Virus record (IMG/VR): IMGVR_UViG_3300027857_000022
Coordinates: 1-55,055 of that record
Reading direction: 5' to 3' (one strand)
DNA length: 55,055 nt
DNA from: a virus
Of this stretch, positions 35,679 through 44,082 are shown in pieces. Under the pieces are notes generated by a model. The model was not told the DNA's origin, made no database searches, and saw only the letters and a list, made by a program, of their open reading frames with translations. Both the position numbers and the translations under genes were made by a program. Each line of letters begins with the position of its first letter. Positions within the stretch are counted from its first letter, which is position 1.

Positions 35679-37154
35679 CTAACCTGGGTACAATTGTGGC
35701 GATGGATAGAGCGTGGGACTGGGAATCGGAGCAGCATACGCTACTTTACTTCCTGCATTCAATGCATTCTGAGGCACGTTATACCCTAGCCACTTCGAGA
35801 AAAAAATGATCCAGTTTGTGTCGAACGCACCAGAAATACATGTGATAGTATACCAAATATTCAATCCATCCTTGTCTTCGATATCCACGCTCTCAATGAG
35901 CATTTGTGTATTCATAAAGCCAAATGGCCCGTAGTTCACCGTGATGAGCTGACCAGGCACATAGCCATACACAAGCGTGGTGAACTGGAATTGAATGCCC
36001 TGGTTGCCATAGCGGTTCAGCAATGCAGATGCTTCAGTCAGTGCCTCATTGCCAGTTGAAAGTGATGTGTCATTGGTGACGTGTTCAACTATCCCGCTTG
36101 ATCCATCGAGAGCTGCCTGTGTTGTGATCTGAGCAGGATTACTCTGTACGGCTGTACTTGGGTACTGACCAATATAGGTCACCGAGAGCGTATCCGAGCT
36201 GGTGAGCTTTGTCTGAGATGAATCCTGCGTGATAATTGGTGAGTTGAGTGCCCAGTAATATTGGGAGTTGCCAGATCCCTGGATGCCTACTGTTTTTGGA
36301 GTACCATTTACGGTGATGGTTGGAGCGGAGGCTAGCCCAAAGGCCATTGTCCACGTTGTGAGCTTGCCATCGCCTTGCCTGGTCTCAGTGATAGATCCCG
36401 TTTGCGTGTATCCACCTGTCACATACTGCGTATTCCTGTAAGTAGGATTTTGACGTGTTACCTGCGGTGGATAGTTCATTTGCTCTACTTGTGTGCCATC
36501 TACGATATTATTATTGATAATGGTGGTATAGGGTACGAACCATAGTTCTTTATTCTGATCAATCATCCAATAGTAGGGAATACCCGATATGCCTGCTGCT
36601 GTAGCAAGTTGGTCAAGACATTGTGCGACCGTATTGTAGTAGAAGTTTGCAGATGGAATAAGGCCCGATCCTGATGGATAGAGCGTTGGCGATGGATAGA
36701 GTGTTGGACTTGGTTCCACTCCATCATAGATCTGACCAACAGTCACACCTTCAGCAACTAGGATCTGGTTGAGAATGGCTGTCACGATGACACCAGCCGT
36801 TCTATTGGTGTACTGCCCATAAAACACCCGCTTATCGGCCAAGTAGTGCTGGTCAACGCAAGTAAGCTGATGGAGTAAGTAATTTGCAAATCCTGGCTTG
36901 GTCGTGACTGGCTGGGTGATGTAGCCAGAAAAGACAAGGATCAATTGCCTATCGTATATTTGTATTTGCTGATATTGGGAAAACAGTGTATAAATATCGG
37001 TTTGAACGGTGAGTGTTGCCTGTGAGCGTCTCCCTACAGCGCGAGTAATTTTGAGCGTTGTTGGAAGCACAGTGACAGCCTTCCCGCCAATTTGCACGGT
37101 ATATGTCGTGTTATATTGAATTGTTGGTGAGAAAAGTGGAGTGTACTGTGGCAT
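35679..37154 (-). CDS. tail hub/minor tail protein
   Basis: A 491-residue siphophage tail-tip protein. The N-terminal domain (TYTVQIGGKAVTVLPTTLKITRAVGRRSQATLTVQT) and DADKRVFYGQYTNRTAG-like segment, plus the C-terminal NYGPFGFMNTQMLIESVDIEDKDGLNIWYTITC, match hub-type minor tail proteins. It carries SPTLYPSPTLYPSGSG near residue 150 and SPTLYPSPQLYPG at its very end; the repeated DNA (GGCGATGGATAGAG) shows duplication of this motif. It follows the distal tail gene. Confidence 0.75.
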   Translation of the reverse strand: MPQYTPLFSPTIQYNTTYTVQIGGKAVTVLPTTLKITRAVGRRSQATLTVQTDIYTLFSQYQQIQIYDRQLILVFSGYITQPVTTKPGFANYLLHQLTCVDQHYLADKRVFYGQYTNRTAGVIVTAILNQILVAEGVTVGQIYDGVEPSPTLYPSPTLYPSGSGLIPSANFYYNTVAQCLDQLATAAGISGIPYYWMIDQNKELWFVPYTTIINNNIVDGTQVEQMNYPPQVTRQNPTYRNTQYVTGGYTQTGSITETRQGDGKLTTWTMAFGLASAPTITVNGTPKTVGIQGSGNSQYYWALNSPIITQDSSQTKLTSSDTLSVTYIGQYPSTAVQSNPAQITTQAALDGSSGIVEHVTNDTSLSTGNEALTEASALLNRYGNQGIQFQFTTLVYGYVPGQLITVNYGPFGFMNTQMLIESVDIEDKDGLNIWYTITCISGAFDTNWIIFFSKWLGYNVPQNALNAGSKVAYAAPIPSPTLYPSPQLYPG

Positions 37155-37768
37155 TAGAACTCAATCCATTTAAGAGTAATTGCATACTCCTGGCTATTAG
37201 CGACATTGACCAGGGCTGTTAGACCATTACTACTCCCATTTGGTAAATAAATACCGGTATTGTTCGTTAATACCTCGGAAGCAGCTACCGTCATATCGAA
37301 AAGCCCGCTTCCTGGGAAGCTGATGGAAGCTGAATTGGTTGTAACATTTCCAGAAGTCAGAGCAGATGCACTTCCACCTGCTTTTAAATTCGTTGGAGTA
37401 AGGTTTGTATTATATGATGGATTTGATGTAGTAAGGTACAACCACGTCGTAGTATTCCCGTAATTTGCCATGCATTTAATGCTATAGATGAGTACATTCT
37501 TTCCAGATGTAGAAGGATTAAAAACAGAGATGGCGTATTGTCCACCCCCTGAGCTGCCGACTGTTTGGTTTTGTAATATGGAATAGGCCATGCCGTTTAG
37601 AGCAGATTCGATCAACATATTCGACATTACAGCCGGAGCCGTGGTGTTGGATGAGCTATCGGTGTTCTTGAGGATTGAGGATTGCATTCCCTCAAAGCCA
37701 ATACCAGGACTATAACCCTGGGCTATCGGTGTGCCTACTTGATCTTTGAGAAGTGTTCCAAATGACAT
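37154..37768 (-). CDS. tail-tip structural protein
   Basis: A 204-residue beta-rich protein (GQYAISVFNPSTSGKNVLIYSIKCMANYGNTTTWLYLTTS, TGIYLPNGSSNGLTALVNVANSQEYAITLKWIEF), located between the tape measure and the hub, where siphophages encode the distal tail protein. It could be the distal-tail ring or a carbohydrate-binding accessory. AAAGGAGTAAATC precedes the ATG, and the stop overlaps the next gene. Confidence 0.55.
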   Translation of the reverse strand: MSFGTLLKDQVGTPIAQGYSPGIGFEGMQSSILKNTDSSSNTTAPAVMSNMLIESALNGMAYSILQNQTVGSSGGGQYAISVFNPSTSGKNVLIYSIKCMANYGNTTTWLYLTTSNPSYNTNLTPTNLKAGGSASALTSGNVTTNSASISFPGSGLFDMTVAASEVLTNNTGIYLPNGSSNGLTALVNVANSQEYAITLKWIEF

Positions 37769-37780
37769 GATTTACTCCTT

Positions 37781-40540
37781 TTACATTTTTGTTGCGACAC
37801 TATAACGGATAGCATTCGCCATGTACGGCATAAGACCGTTAGCCAGGAGCTGTCCGTTCAGATAAAGTGGCGGGGAATTGACAACGACGGTTATGTTTGC
37901 CTGGTTGCTCAATTGACTAGGGATAGTAGTGAGTCCTGGCATCGTGATGCTCGGATTTGACGCTGGAGAGAGTTGCATCGCAATAGGCTTCACAAGTTGG
38001 CCGATCGCTGTTTGCAGCTTGGGAAGAGAAGAAAGCATCCCCTGCGATAGTTGCTCCGTGATGAGTGAGCCTTGGAGGCCAAGATCAGTAAGGGGCCCGA
38101 TCTTGGCAGGCGAATGCGGGAGATGGCTACTTATGAAGCTTGTAACAGAATTCATTGCATCCCCGACCGCTCCTATCGCGCCCTTGATCCCATTCGCAAT
38201 GCCATTGACAATGTTTGTCCCTGCATTTGTTGCATTATTAATTATACCATTCCAGAAATCTGTTAATTTACCGGGCAAAGACTGAAGTGCATTCATTGCT
38301 CCTTGTGGCAAATTCCCAAACCAACTAATGATACTATTGATCATATCCGGTATGATCGAATGCCCCACGAGCTTTTCCTTCATATCAGTAGCCTTATCTA
38401 ATGCATTTTTATGTAAATTCTCCATTTGAGTAGTGACACCTACCTGCATCTCCAATGCGTGCTTTTGAACAGGATCTGATGTGTCCTTCATTTTCTGAAT
38501 AAGCTGCTGACGTGTATTATCAAGATTTTTAACCATTTTATCTTGCATATCAATTGTGGCTTGAATTGTCTTTGATTTCATATCATTTGCACTTTGCGAT
38601 GCACCATCACTCATGTCACCAAACGACTTTAGCACGCTTTTTGCCATATCACCTGCTGGTCCCGGAATATTGGACATAGCCTCAAGCAGTGGTTTGAACA
38701 TGCCAACAAGTGCTTCTATTCCGCCTTTTACCCATTGTTTGATCCCATCCCAGACTCCTTTGAGCATATCCTTGAAATCATTCCATGCTTGCTTCCAATT
38801 CCCTCCCAAGATGTCCAAACCAATCTTGATGTAGCCTGATATCAATGCCCATGCTATCTTTACTACACCTTGAATCTCATCCCACACACCCTTGAGGACT
38901 GCCAAAATCATCGGCCACGCCTGATTCCACGCAGTCATGAAACCTTGTACTAATGGTGTGAGTGCTTTAATCCATCCAGAAATGATAGGCGCAACACGAG
39001 AAGCAATATCTTCAGCAAATTGAACAACAGCTTGCGCGGCTTGCTTCACTACCGCGCCGATTTGATTCATAAAATCGCGAAAGGGCTTGACATTATTGTA
39101 GAGATACAGAAATCCCGCAACCAATCCCGCGATCGCTGCACCAATCAGCAGGAAAGGCCATGCAGCAGCCAAGGTCGCGACCGCAGCCGCGCCAGCAGCA
39201 GCCGCCCAAGACCAAAAGGCAAACACCAGGATACCCGCGATCGCACCCGCGACCGGAATGAGTACAGTTTGTAGTGTCGCAAGAGCTGCGTGATTCTTTT
39301 CAAAGAAATTGGCTAGATTCGATCCGACATCGACAACCTTCTGGATACCATTGATCAGACCAAGTAAGGCTCCCGTCACAAAGCCTGCAACAGCCGTCGC
39401 AAAACTTTGGAATGCAGGTGAGGAGAATCCGTCCATCAGCTTGCCAAGCGCTGGCAAGAGTGCCGTACCGATTTTGATGCCCAGTGTCTCAAGGGTCGCT
39501 TTGGCTTGATCCATCTTGAAATTGAAGGTGCTCTGAACATTGGTCCAACCTGTGATCGAGTCGCCACCCTTCTTCACCGCGTCGCTGATACTGGAAACAT
39601 TGCCCTTGAAGGTATCCAAGTGGCTCCCTGTCAGCTCCAGCACGCCCTGCATCTGTTTACTTCCGCCTGCGATATCCGCCAAAGCTTTCACATAGGCTGC
39701 ACTGCCTTCTGGGAACTTATTCTTGAGATGATCAGTGATGAGGGTGAGTGTATCAGGCAGGCTCTTCTTCATCTCTGAAGCGACATCGGAGGAGGAAAGA
39801 CCAATAGACCTAAGAGCATCGGCACCTTTCTTGGCAGGATTTTCCAGTGACATGATGGTCTGTCTGAGATAGGTTGCAGCGTCCGCCGCTGGCGTTCCTT
39901 CTCCCGTCATTGTCGCCATCGCACCCGCTGTATCGCGCAGTGAAACACCCGCAGCGGATGCTGTAGGAAGAATTGAGGAGAGAGACTGTGCAAGATCGGT
40001 CATGTGCGTTTTGCCAGCCGCGACCGTTGCCACCAGCGTGTTGGTGACCTCTGTCGCTTTAGAGGCTGGCATGGCATAATCGGTGAGAGCAGTGGTCACA
40101 CCATTGGCCACGCTAGCCAGGTCAGCATTGCCGACTTTCGCACCCTCCGCAGCGGCTTTGAGTACCTGCAAGCCATCGGCCCCATGAAAACCCGCGGACT
40201 CGATCATGTACATGCCATCGGTCAAAGCTTTGGTCGTCGTGCCGACCGCAGGAGCCATAGCCAGAATTCCGTCGCTCACCATCTTGATGTTTTTCTGGCT
40301 CTCCCCTGCCCCCGTCACCAGCGAAGTCATCCCAGCTTGGAAGTCACCAGCCATCTTGACGGATGCCACACCAATCCCGATCAGAGCCGCAGCGCCAACA
40401 ACAGCCGCGCCGATCGCAAACGAGCGAATGCTCGCCGCACCTTTATCAACAGAGCTGCTCACACCCTCTACTTGTGCTTTGGTTGTGTCAGCTCCTGTGG
40501 CATTGATTGCGACTGAGAGCTGAGCTGCTGTGATTCCCAT
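37781..40540 (-). CDS. tail tape measure protein
   Basis: A 919-residue protein. The N-terminal third is a TIGR01760-type core (FQAGMTSLVTGAGESQKNIKMVSDGIL, AESAGFHGADGLQVLKAAAEGAK, DLAQSLSSILPTASAAGVSLRDTAGAMATMTGEG). Hydrophobic stretches in the middle (residues about 380-500, including ILVFAFWSWAAAAGAAAVATLAAAW) would cross the host membrane during DNA injection. Long helices follow, and it ends GLMPYMANAIRYSVA. At about 1.5 angstrom per residue it would predict a tail near 140 nm, a siphovirus-scale estimate from family knowledge. Confidence 0.92.
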   Translation of the reverse strand: MGITAAQLSVAINATGADTTKAQVEGVSSSVDKGAASIRSFAIGAAVVGAAALIGIGVASVKMAGDFQAGMTSLVTGAGESQKNIKMVSDGILAMAPAVGTTTKALTDGMYMIESAGFHGADGLQVLKAAAEGAKVGNADLASVANGVTTALTDYAMPASKATEVTNTLVATVAAGKTHMTDLAQSLSSILPTASAAGVSLRDTAGAMATMTGEGTPAADAATYLRQTIMSLENPAKKGADALRSIGLSSSDVASEMKKSLPDTLTLITDHLKNKFPEGSAAYVKALADIAGGSKQMQGVLELTGSHLDTFKGNVSSISDAVKKGGDSITGWTNVQSTFNFKMDQAKATLETLGIKIGTALLPALGKLMDGFSSPAFQSFATAVAGFVTGALLGLINGIQKVVDVGSNLANFFEKNHAALATLQTVLIPVAGAIAGILVFAFWSWAAAAGAAAVATLAAAWPFLLIGAAIAGLVAGFLYLYNNVKPFRDFMNQIGAVVKQAAQAVVQFAEDIASRVAPIISGWIKALTPLVQGFMTAWNQAWPMILAVLKGVWDEIQGVVKIAWALISGYIKIGLDILGGNWKQAWNDFKDMLKGVWDGIKQWVKGGIEALVGMFKPLLEAMSNIPGPAGDMAKSVLKSFGDMSDGASQSANDMKSKTIQATIDMQDKMVKNLDNTRQQLIQKMKDTSDPVQKHALEMQVGVTTQMENLHKNALDKATDMKEKLVGHSIIPDMINSIISWFGNLPQGAMNALQSLPGKLTDFWNGIINNATNAGTNIVNGIANGIKGAIGAVGDAMNSVTSFISSHLPHSPAKIGPLTDLGLQGSLITEQLSQGMLSSLPKLQTAIGQLVKPIAMQLSPASNPSITMPGLTTIPSQLSNQANITVVVNSPPLYLNGQLLANGLMPYMANAIRYSVATKM

Positions 40541-40735
40541 TTAATACGTCTTTCCTCTGTTACGTTCTTCAATTTGCTTTTGTGCGCTATGCTCTGCTGA
40601 CATTGCAATGAGCGCTTTGTCCGTCCAAAACACCGACTGCTCTATCAAATCCCACGGTGCCACTCCCAGATATTTGGCTGCCTGAATGAGTGCGTACCAA
40701 TCGGGTGGCTCTCCAATCAAGCCATCCGTGGCCAA
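40541..40735 (-). CDS. tail assembly chaperone second part, candidate frameshift product
   Basis: A 64-residue frame (GEPPDWYALIQAAKYLGVAPWDLIEQSVFWTDKALIAMSAEHSAQKQIEE) typical of the T-part of tail assembly chaperones, located between the G-part and the tape measure. Its only start is a TTG with no ribosome site. The same frame is open upstream through the end of the G-part (SELRTLGRYLATDG) in the -1 frame, so it is probably made as a frameshift fusion. A textbook slippery heptamer was not found. Confidence 0.7.
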   Translation of the reverse strand: MATDGLIGEPPDWYALIQAAKYLGVAPWDLIEQSVFWTDKALIAMSAEHSAQKQIEERNRGKTY

Positions 40736-40752
40736 GTAGCGCCCCAGTGTCC

Positions 40753-41106
40753 TTAATTCTGAGGCGCGACCATTTCCGGGCGAATATCCCCAGCGATGGC
40801 ATTGAAAACCGTCATCCTGAATGCAAGCGGTAATTCAGCAAAGCGGCTTGCATCGATCGGGAACATGATAGTCTGAGCTTCGTCCTCATAGACATCCCAT
40901 GATCTGATAAGATTCGCAAGTGTCTCATTAAATGATTTAAATCCCGAGACGATCGTGTCTCCATTTAAATGTGAAATAGCTTCAACATCACCTATCATCT
41001 TCTCTGTAAAGCGTCCCGGGTAATACATGATATTGATGGTATCTTCCCCCCACGTGATGGCAAGAGAAGCGGTATTAGTTGCGATTTGGTGTAGTGATAC
41101 TGGCAT
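40753..41106 (-). CDS. tail assembly chaperone first part
   Basis: A 117-residue protein (LAITWGEDTINIMYYPGRFTEKMIGDVEAI, ANLIRSWDVYEDEAQTIMFPIDASRFAELPLAFRMTVFNAIAGDIRPE) between the major tail protein and the tape measure, the canonical position. It helps polymerise the tail tube on the tape measure. Its end overlaps an open -1 frame leading into 40541-40735. Confidence 0.8.
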   Translation of the reverse strand: MPVSLHQIATNTASLAITWGEDTINIMYYPGRFTEKMIGDVEAISHLNGDTIVSGFKSFNETLANLIRSWDVYEDEAQTIMFPIDASRFAELPLAFRMTVFNAIAGDIRPEMVAPQN

Positions 41107-41113
41107 ACAACTC

Positions 41114-42406
41114 CTAAAGTGATGTGATTAAGTTCGTAACGGTAACTTTTTGGGACTGACCACCTGAGCCCCAAGCCGGATCTTCGACAATATTGGCCTC
41201 CCATTCGGTTGCGAATACACCTTGCTCATCTTTGAAGTCTGTTGGTTTGTTGAGCTTGCAGGCCATATCATGCTGGAAGATATTATTGACGACTTGTGAG
41301 GTGAGTGAGGCATTGGCTGGTGTGCCAAGACCTGTGAACGTCCCGGTCAATGCATTAGTGGAATTGGCAAGAGCCCCGGTAAAGGTAACGGTGTATGGTC
41401 CACCTGCGCTTCCTGAGACGGTCACATTGCCGGTACCAATGGTTGAGAGTGCAATAAGCGCAGATTGCACAGTAGCAGATGTGGCATTATATGCAATATT
41501 TGTGGTTGTCTGCCCATTATATGTCAATGTGAAGTTACCACTCGACTGCGTACCAAGTGTGACGAGATACGTGTTATCGATGATATTTCCTTGAGCCAGC
41601 ACGCGGATATAGACCGTGTTGCCTTGCTGCAAATTGACCTGCTGCGCGGCCAGGCCCGTCGCATCTGCCTCAACGAGGAACTTCAACGTTGTCTTGGGCA
41701 CAGTATCGATATGCGCGGTATAAGATAGATTAGCGCGATTGAGTGGATAGAACGCTGCATACACGGCATCAAAAGCATAATCAAGGCTAAAACAGCGGGT
41801 GAGCTGGGTCGTGCCAATATTGGCAGAAGAGCTGTCTAGATAGACATTGAAGAATTTGCCGACCACAGGCGCAAGAGCAACGGCTGTTGGGGAGCCCGTG
41901 AGCGTGATGCCATCGCTCATGATCTGCCCAAAGCCTTTACCCGATACAGTGAATGGTGTTTTACGTGTGCCCTTGTAACCAAAGTTGTTGAGGATGCCAT
42001 ACGAGAAAGAACGGGCACGCACACTATCCCCTTGTTGGATGGTATAGGTCTGAGGGACGATGGAGCCTGTTGTCGGCGGCGTAAAGACCCAGTCTTTAGC
42101 GGTTGTCGATGTGCCGTGAGCTGCTGCTGAGACGGAGCCCATGGTTGAGGCTAGCAGATAGAGCACGCCATTGAAGTCGAGATCCCCATCAACAGTAATG
42201 TTGCTCTCTTCAAAGTTCTCTTCCTGGATCGTGTCGTATTTGTGCCCGACAGGCCGAAAGAACGACACGTTCGGCATAATACCGAAGACCCAGTTAAAGC
42301 AATTCAGTAATTTACCAGCAGGTACAGCAGTGCCTAAAGCAGATGTGCTTTCGGCTCCTATTTGCACACGTTGGTTTATATAACTTACTTCAGGTGTCCA
42401 TGTCAT
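41114..42406 (-). CDS. major tail tube protein with Ig-like insertion
   Basis: A 430-residue tail protein. The first 270 residues are tube-like (GAESTSALGTAVPAGKLLNCFNWVFGI, EENFEESNITVDGDLDFNGVLYLLASTMGS, GFGQIMSDGITLTG). Residues about 285-370 (FTLTYNGQTTTNIAYNATSATVQSALIALSTIGTGNVTVSGSAGGPYTVTFTGALANS) form a separate beta domain of a type often seen on virion surfaces. The ending QGVFATEWEANIVEDPAWGSGGQ returns to the tube fold. The inserted domain probably projects from the tail. GGAGGTGATTAA precedes the ATG. Confidence 0.85.
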   Translation of the reverse strand: MTWTPEVSYINQRVQIGAESTSALGTAVPAGKLLNCFNWVFGIMPNVSFFRPVGHKYDTIQEENFEESNITVDGDLDFNGVLYLLASTMGSVSAAAHGTSTTAKDWVFTPPTTGSIVPQTYTIQQGDSVRARSFSYGILNNFGYKGTRKTPFTVSGKGFGQIMSDGITLTGSPTAVALAPVVGKFFNVYLDSSSANIGTTQLTRCFSLDYAFDAVYAAFYPLNRANLSYTAHIDTVPKTTLKFLVEADATGLAAQQVNLQQGNTVYIRVLAQGNIIDNTYLVTLGTQSSGNFTLTYNGQTTTNIAYNATSATVQSALIALSTIGTGNVTVSGSAGGPYTVTFTGALANSTNALTGTFTGLGTPANASLTSQVVNNIFQHDMACKLNKPTDFKDEQGVFATEWEANIVEDPAWGSGGQSQKVTVTNLITSL

Positions 42407-42424
42407 TTAATCACCTCCAATGCA

Positions 42425-42883
42425 CTAATATACTTGTCCTAGTTCCATACGATACAACCCGCCAATGTTCGTCCACAGCTCTCCTGTCACAAGTTCGTCT
42501 ACCTCTAGCGGCGAATCCCGATAGCAAGAGTAAAGATAGCCCTGTGTCACGCCACCAATGACAATCCCGATAGCACCAGGCGGAAGGCTTGGCGGGCTGC
42601 CAAGCAATGCATCGATACGAGCAGCAGCAGCAGCAAGCTGAGATGTGTTATTTGCTGGTCCCACGACCTTGACCTGGAATACCAGATTTGTGAGCACACG
42701 GAAGGCATTCATGGTCACCGTGTCGATACCCGTATGAAAAGCCGTGATGATGTACGGGATGGCTGTGTTGGGCTGCGCAAGCGCACGGTTCACGCCCCCA
42801 GGTGCAAGGCTTGCCAGGGTTGCATCATTGCCCAGAGTGTTCTGAAGGTAGGCGTAACCCAAAAAAACTTCATGCCCAGCCAT
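42425..42883 (-). CDS. tail completion protein, DUF3168-like
   Basis: A 152-residue protein (YLQNTLGNDATLASLAPGGVNRALAQPNTAIPYIITAF, AFRVLTNLVFQVKVVGPANNTSQLAAAAARIDALL, GYLYSCYRDSPLEVDELVTGELWTNIGGLYRMEL). The strand-helix layout matches tail-terminator proteins of the DUF3168/gpU type, which cap the tail and join it to the head. It lies just before the tail tube gene. Confidence 0.75.
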   Translation of the reverse strand: MAGHEVFLGYAYLQNTLGNDATLASLAPGGVNRALAQPNTAIPYIITAFHTGIDTVTMNAFRVLTNLVFQVKVVGPANNTSQLAAAAARIDALLGSPPSLPPGAIGIVIGGVTQGYLYSCYRDSPLEVDELVTGELWTNIGGLYRMELGQVY

Positions 42884-43278
42884 CAGATCGCACCTCGTAG
42901 CTTGTCCTCTAAGCTGCTCATTGCATCGATGAAAGGCTGCCTATTTGCCTCAATCGCTGGATAGAAATATGGTTGTGCTGGCATACGCCTAGTACCCATC
43001 TCGACATAAATACCATAATTCGCCCCAACTGCCACATATGCCTCATACTGGTTTGGTGGTTGTTTGATCAATGGAAAGAAGCCTTTGCCTCGCGTCTTGT
43101 CATGCCGATCATGGCTTGTGTAGGTCCTTTCATAGATGGAAGCTTGCAAAGCGCCTGTGTCGACTGGAGCATTCTCAGCAGCTTGAGCTTCGATATCAAA
43201 TGCTGTTTTCGTTACCACTCGTGCAATAGCCGATGCAAGCGCATTAGCAAGTGCATTCAAATGATTGAAGTCCTCCAT
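42883..43278 (-). CDS. HK97 gp10-like head-tail connector
   Basis: A 131-residue protein: FDIEAQAAENAPVDTGALQASIYER, NQYEAYVAVGANYGIYVEMGTRRMPAQPYFYPAIEANRQPF. The AP-DTGALxxSI and YxxYVExGTxxMxAQPxxxPAI motifs define the HK97 gp10 family. The ATG at 43278 overlaps the previous stop; the frame upstream is antisense to the neighbouring gene and not used. Confidence 0.88.
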   Translation of the reverse strand: MEDFNHLNALANALASAIARVVTKTAFDIEAQAAENAPVDTGALQASIYERTYTSHDRHDKTRGKGFFPLIKQPPNQYEAYVAVGANYGIYVEMGTRRMPAQPYFYPAIEANRQPFIDAMSSLEDKLRGAI

Positions 43279-43643
43279 TAGAGTATCTCCGTAGCAATAA
43301 CGCTCAATAATGCATGATACGAGCGTGGATCTAAGATAACCTGCACAACCAGCGTTTGTGCACCGATCAGCAAATGATCTTGATGCTCGACATTTGTTCC
43401 AATAGGTAATCTGACATGCCAAGCTGCTAAGCTTCCGATCAGATAGTCATAGTTGGCAAGCTGGCCTGCTGTGGGCTCCGTCATGCCTGCTACCGTCGTC
43501 GCTACCGTGCTGAAGATTTCCGTCTCCGATCCATACGCGTCTTTTGTCGGCGTCTTGCGCTTAATCACACAAGGTTGGTCGCAAGCAGCAAACTCGACAT
43601 CATATTGTATGTGCGCTAATTCGGATGACGAGATTGGGAGCAT
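43278..43643 (-). CDS. head-tail stopper/closure-like protein
   Basis: A 121-residue protein (ACDQPCVIKRKTPTKDAYGSETEIFSTVATTVAGMTEP, AAWHVRLPIGTNVEHQDHLLIGAQTLVVQVILDPRSYHAL). The beta barrel with LP-GT-V-x-xD-L-IG-x-x-xVV follows head-closure proteins of the SPP1 gp16/HK97 gp9 type. It overlaps the gp10-like start. Its position between connector and gp10 is canonical. Confidence 0.75.
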   Translation of the reverse strand: MLPISSSELAHIQYDVEFAACDQPCVIKRKTPTKDAYGSETEIFSTVATTVAGMTEPTAGQLANYDYLIGSLAAWHVRLPIGTNVEHQDHLLIGAQTLVVQVILDPRSYHALLSVIATEIL

Positions 43644-43650
43644 TTCTTCC

Positions 43651-43797
43651 TCACTTGTGCTTATGATGTACAGTATGATGATGATGCGCTACATGATGGT
43701 GATGTTTCACATGATGGTGATGTTTCACATGATGATGATGCTTGACATGGTGTTTCACGTGAGCATGATGGTGATGTGCTACATGATGTACTGCCAT
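43651..43797 (-). CDS. poly-histidine protein
   Basis: A 48-residue protein with 28 His. It starts MAVHHVAHHHHAHVKHHVK and continues with three KHHHHV units, a VAHHHH unit and a VHHKHK end. GGAGGAGTAACAC is a strong ribosome site, it is the only sensible frame, and it fits the 157-base gap between two connector-region genes. Val/Lys/Ala are the only other common residues. It should bind Ni, Zn, Co or Cu strongly and be protonated at low pH. No family is known to me. Confidence 0.7.
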   Translation of the reverse strand: MAVHHVAHHHHAHVKHHVKHHHHVKHHHHVKHHHHVAHHHHTVHHKHK

Positions 43798-43800
43798 GTG

Positions 43801-44082
43801 TTACTCCTCCGGAAAGTGCCAGGTACCAGGCTTTTTTTCAGCATCATGCTCTACCTGTGCAGCATCAAAATGGCCCCAAGCAAAACCAGGATCGAATACG
43901 CGCAAATTAACCGCTGGTCGATCCGCAAAGACAACCATAACCACAGCATCTAGCTCTGCAAATGGTTCACTGCCTGCCCAATTATCGACATAATGCACTT
44001 TATCTCCGAACTCAGGCTTCCTCTGAGGAGCTACAACAGCGGGCATATCATCTATTGCAGATTCTTCACTGAAATCGTTCAT
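43801..44082 (-). CDS. connector-region hypothetical protein
   Basis: A 93-residue acidic protein (EFGDKVHYVDNWAGSEPFAELDAVVMVVFADRPAVNLRVFDPGFAWGHFDAAQVEHDAEKKPGTWHFPEE). The strand pattern with a GTWHFPE ending is common in small proteins next to siphophage connectors. AAAGGAGC precedes the ATG, which touches the previous stop. It is probably a virion or assembly accessory. Confidence 0.6.
   Translation of the reverse strand: MNDFSEESAIDDMPAVVAPQRKPEFGDKVHYVDNWAGSEPFAELDAVVMVVFADRPAVNLRVFDPGFAWGHFDAAQVEHDAEKKPGTWHFPEE

Noticed and set aside
43453-43953. Plus-strand 166-codon Met-rich frame
   Set aside because: It is the complement of the poly-His coding repeats (CAT read as ATG), a shadow.
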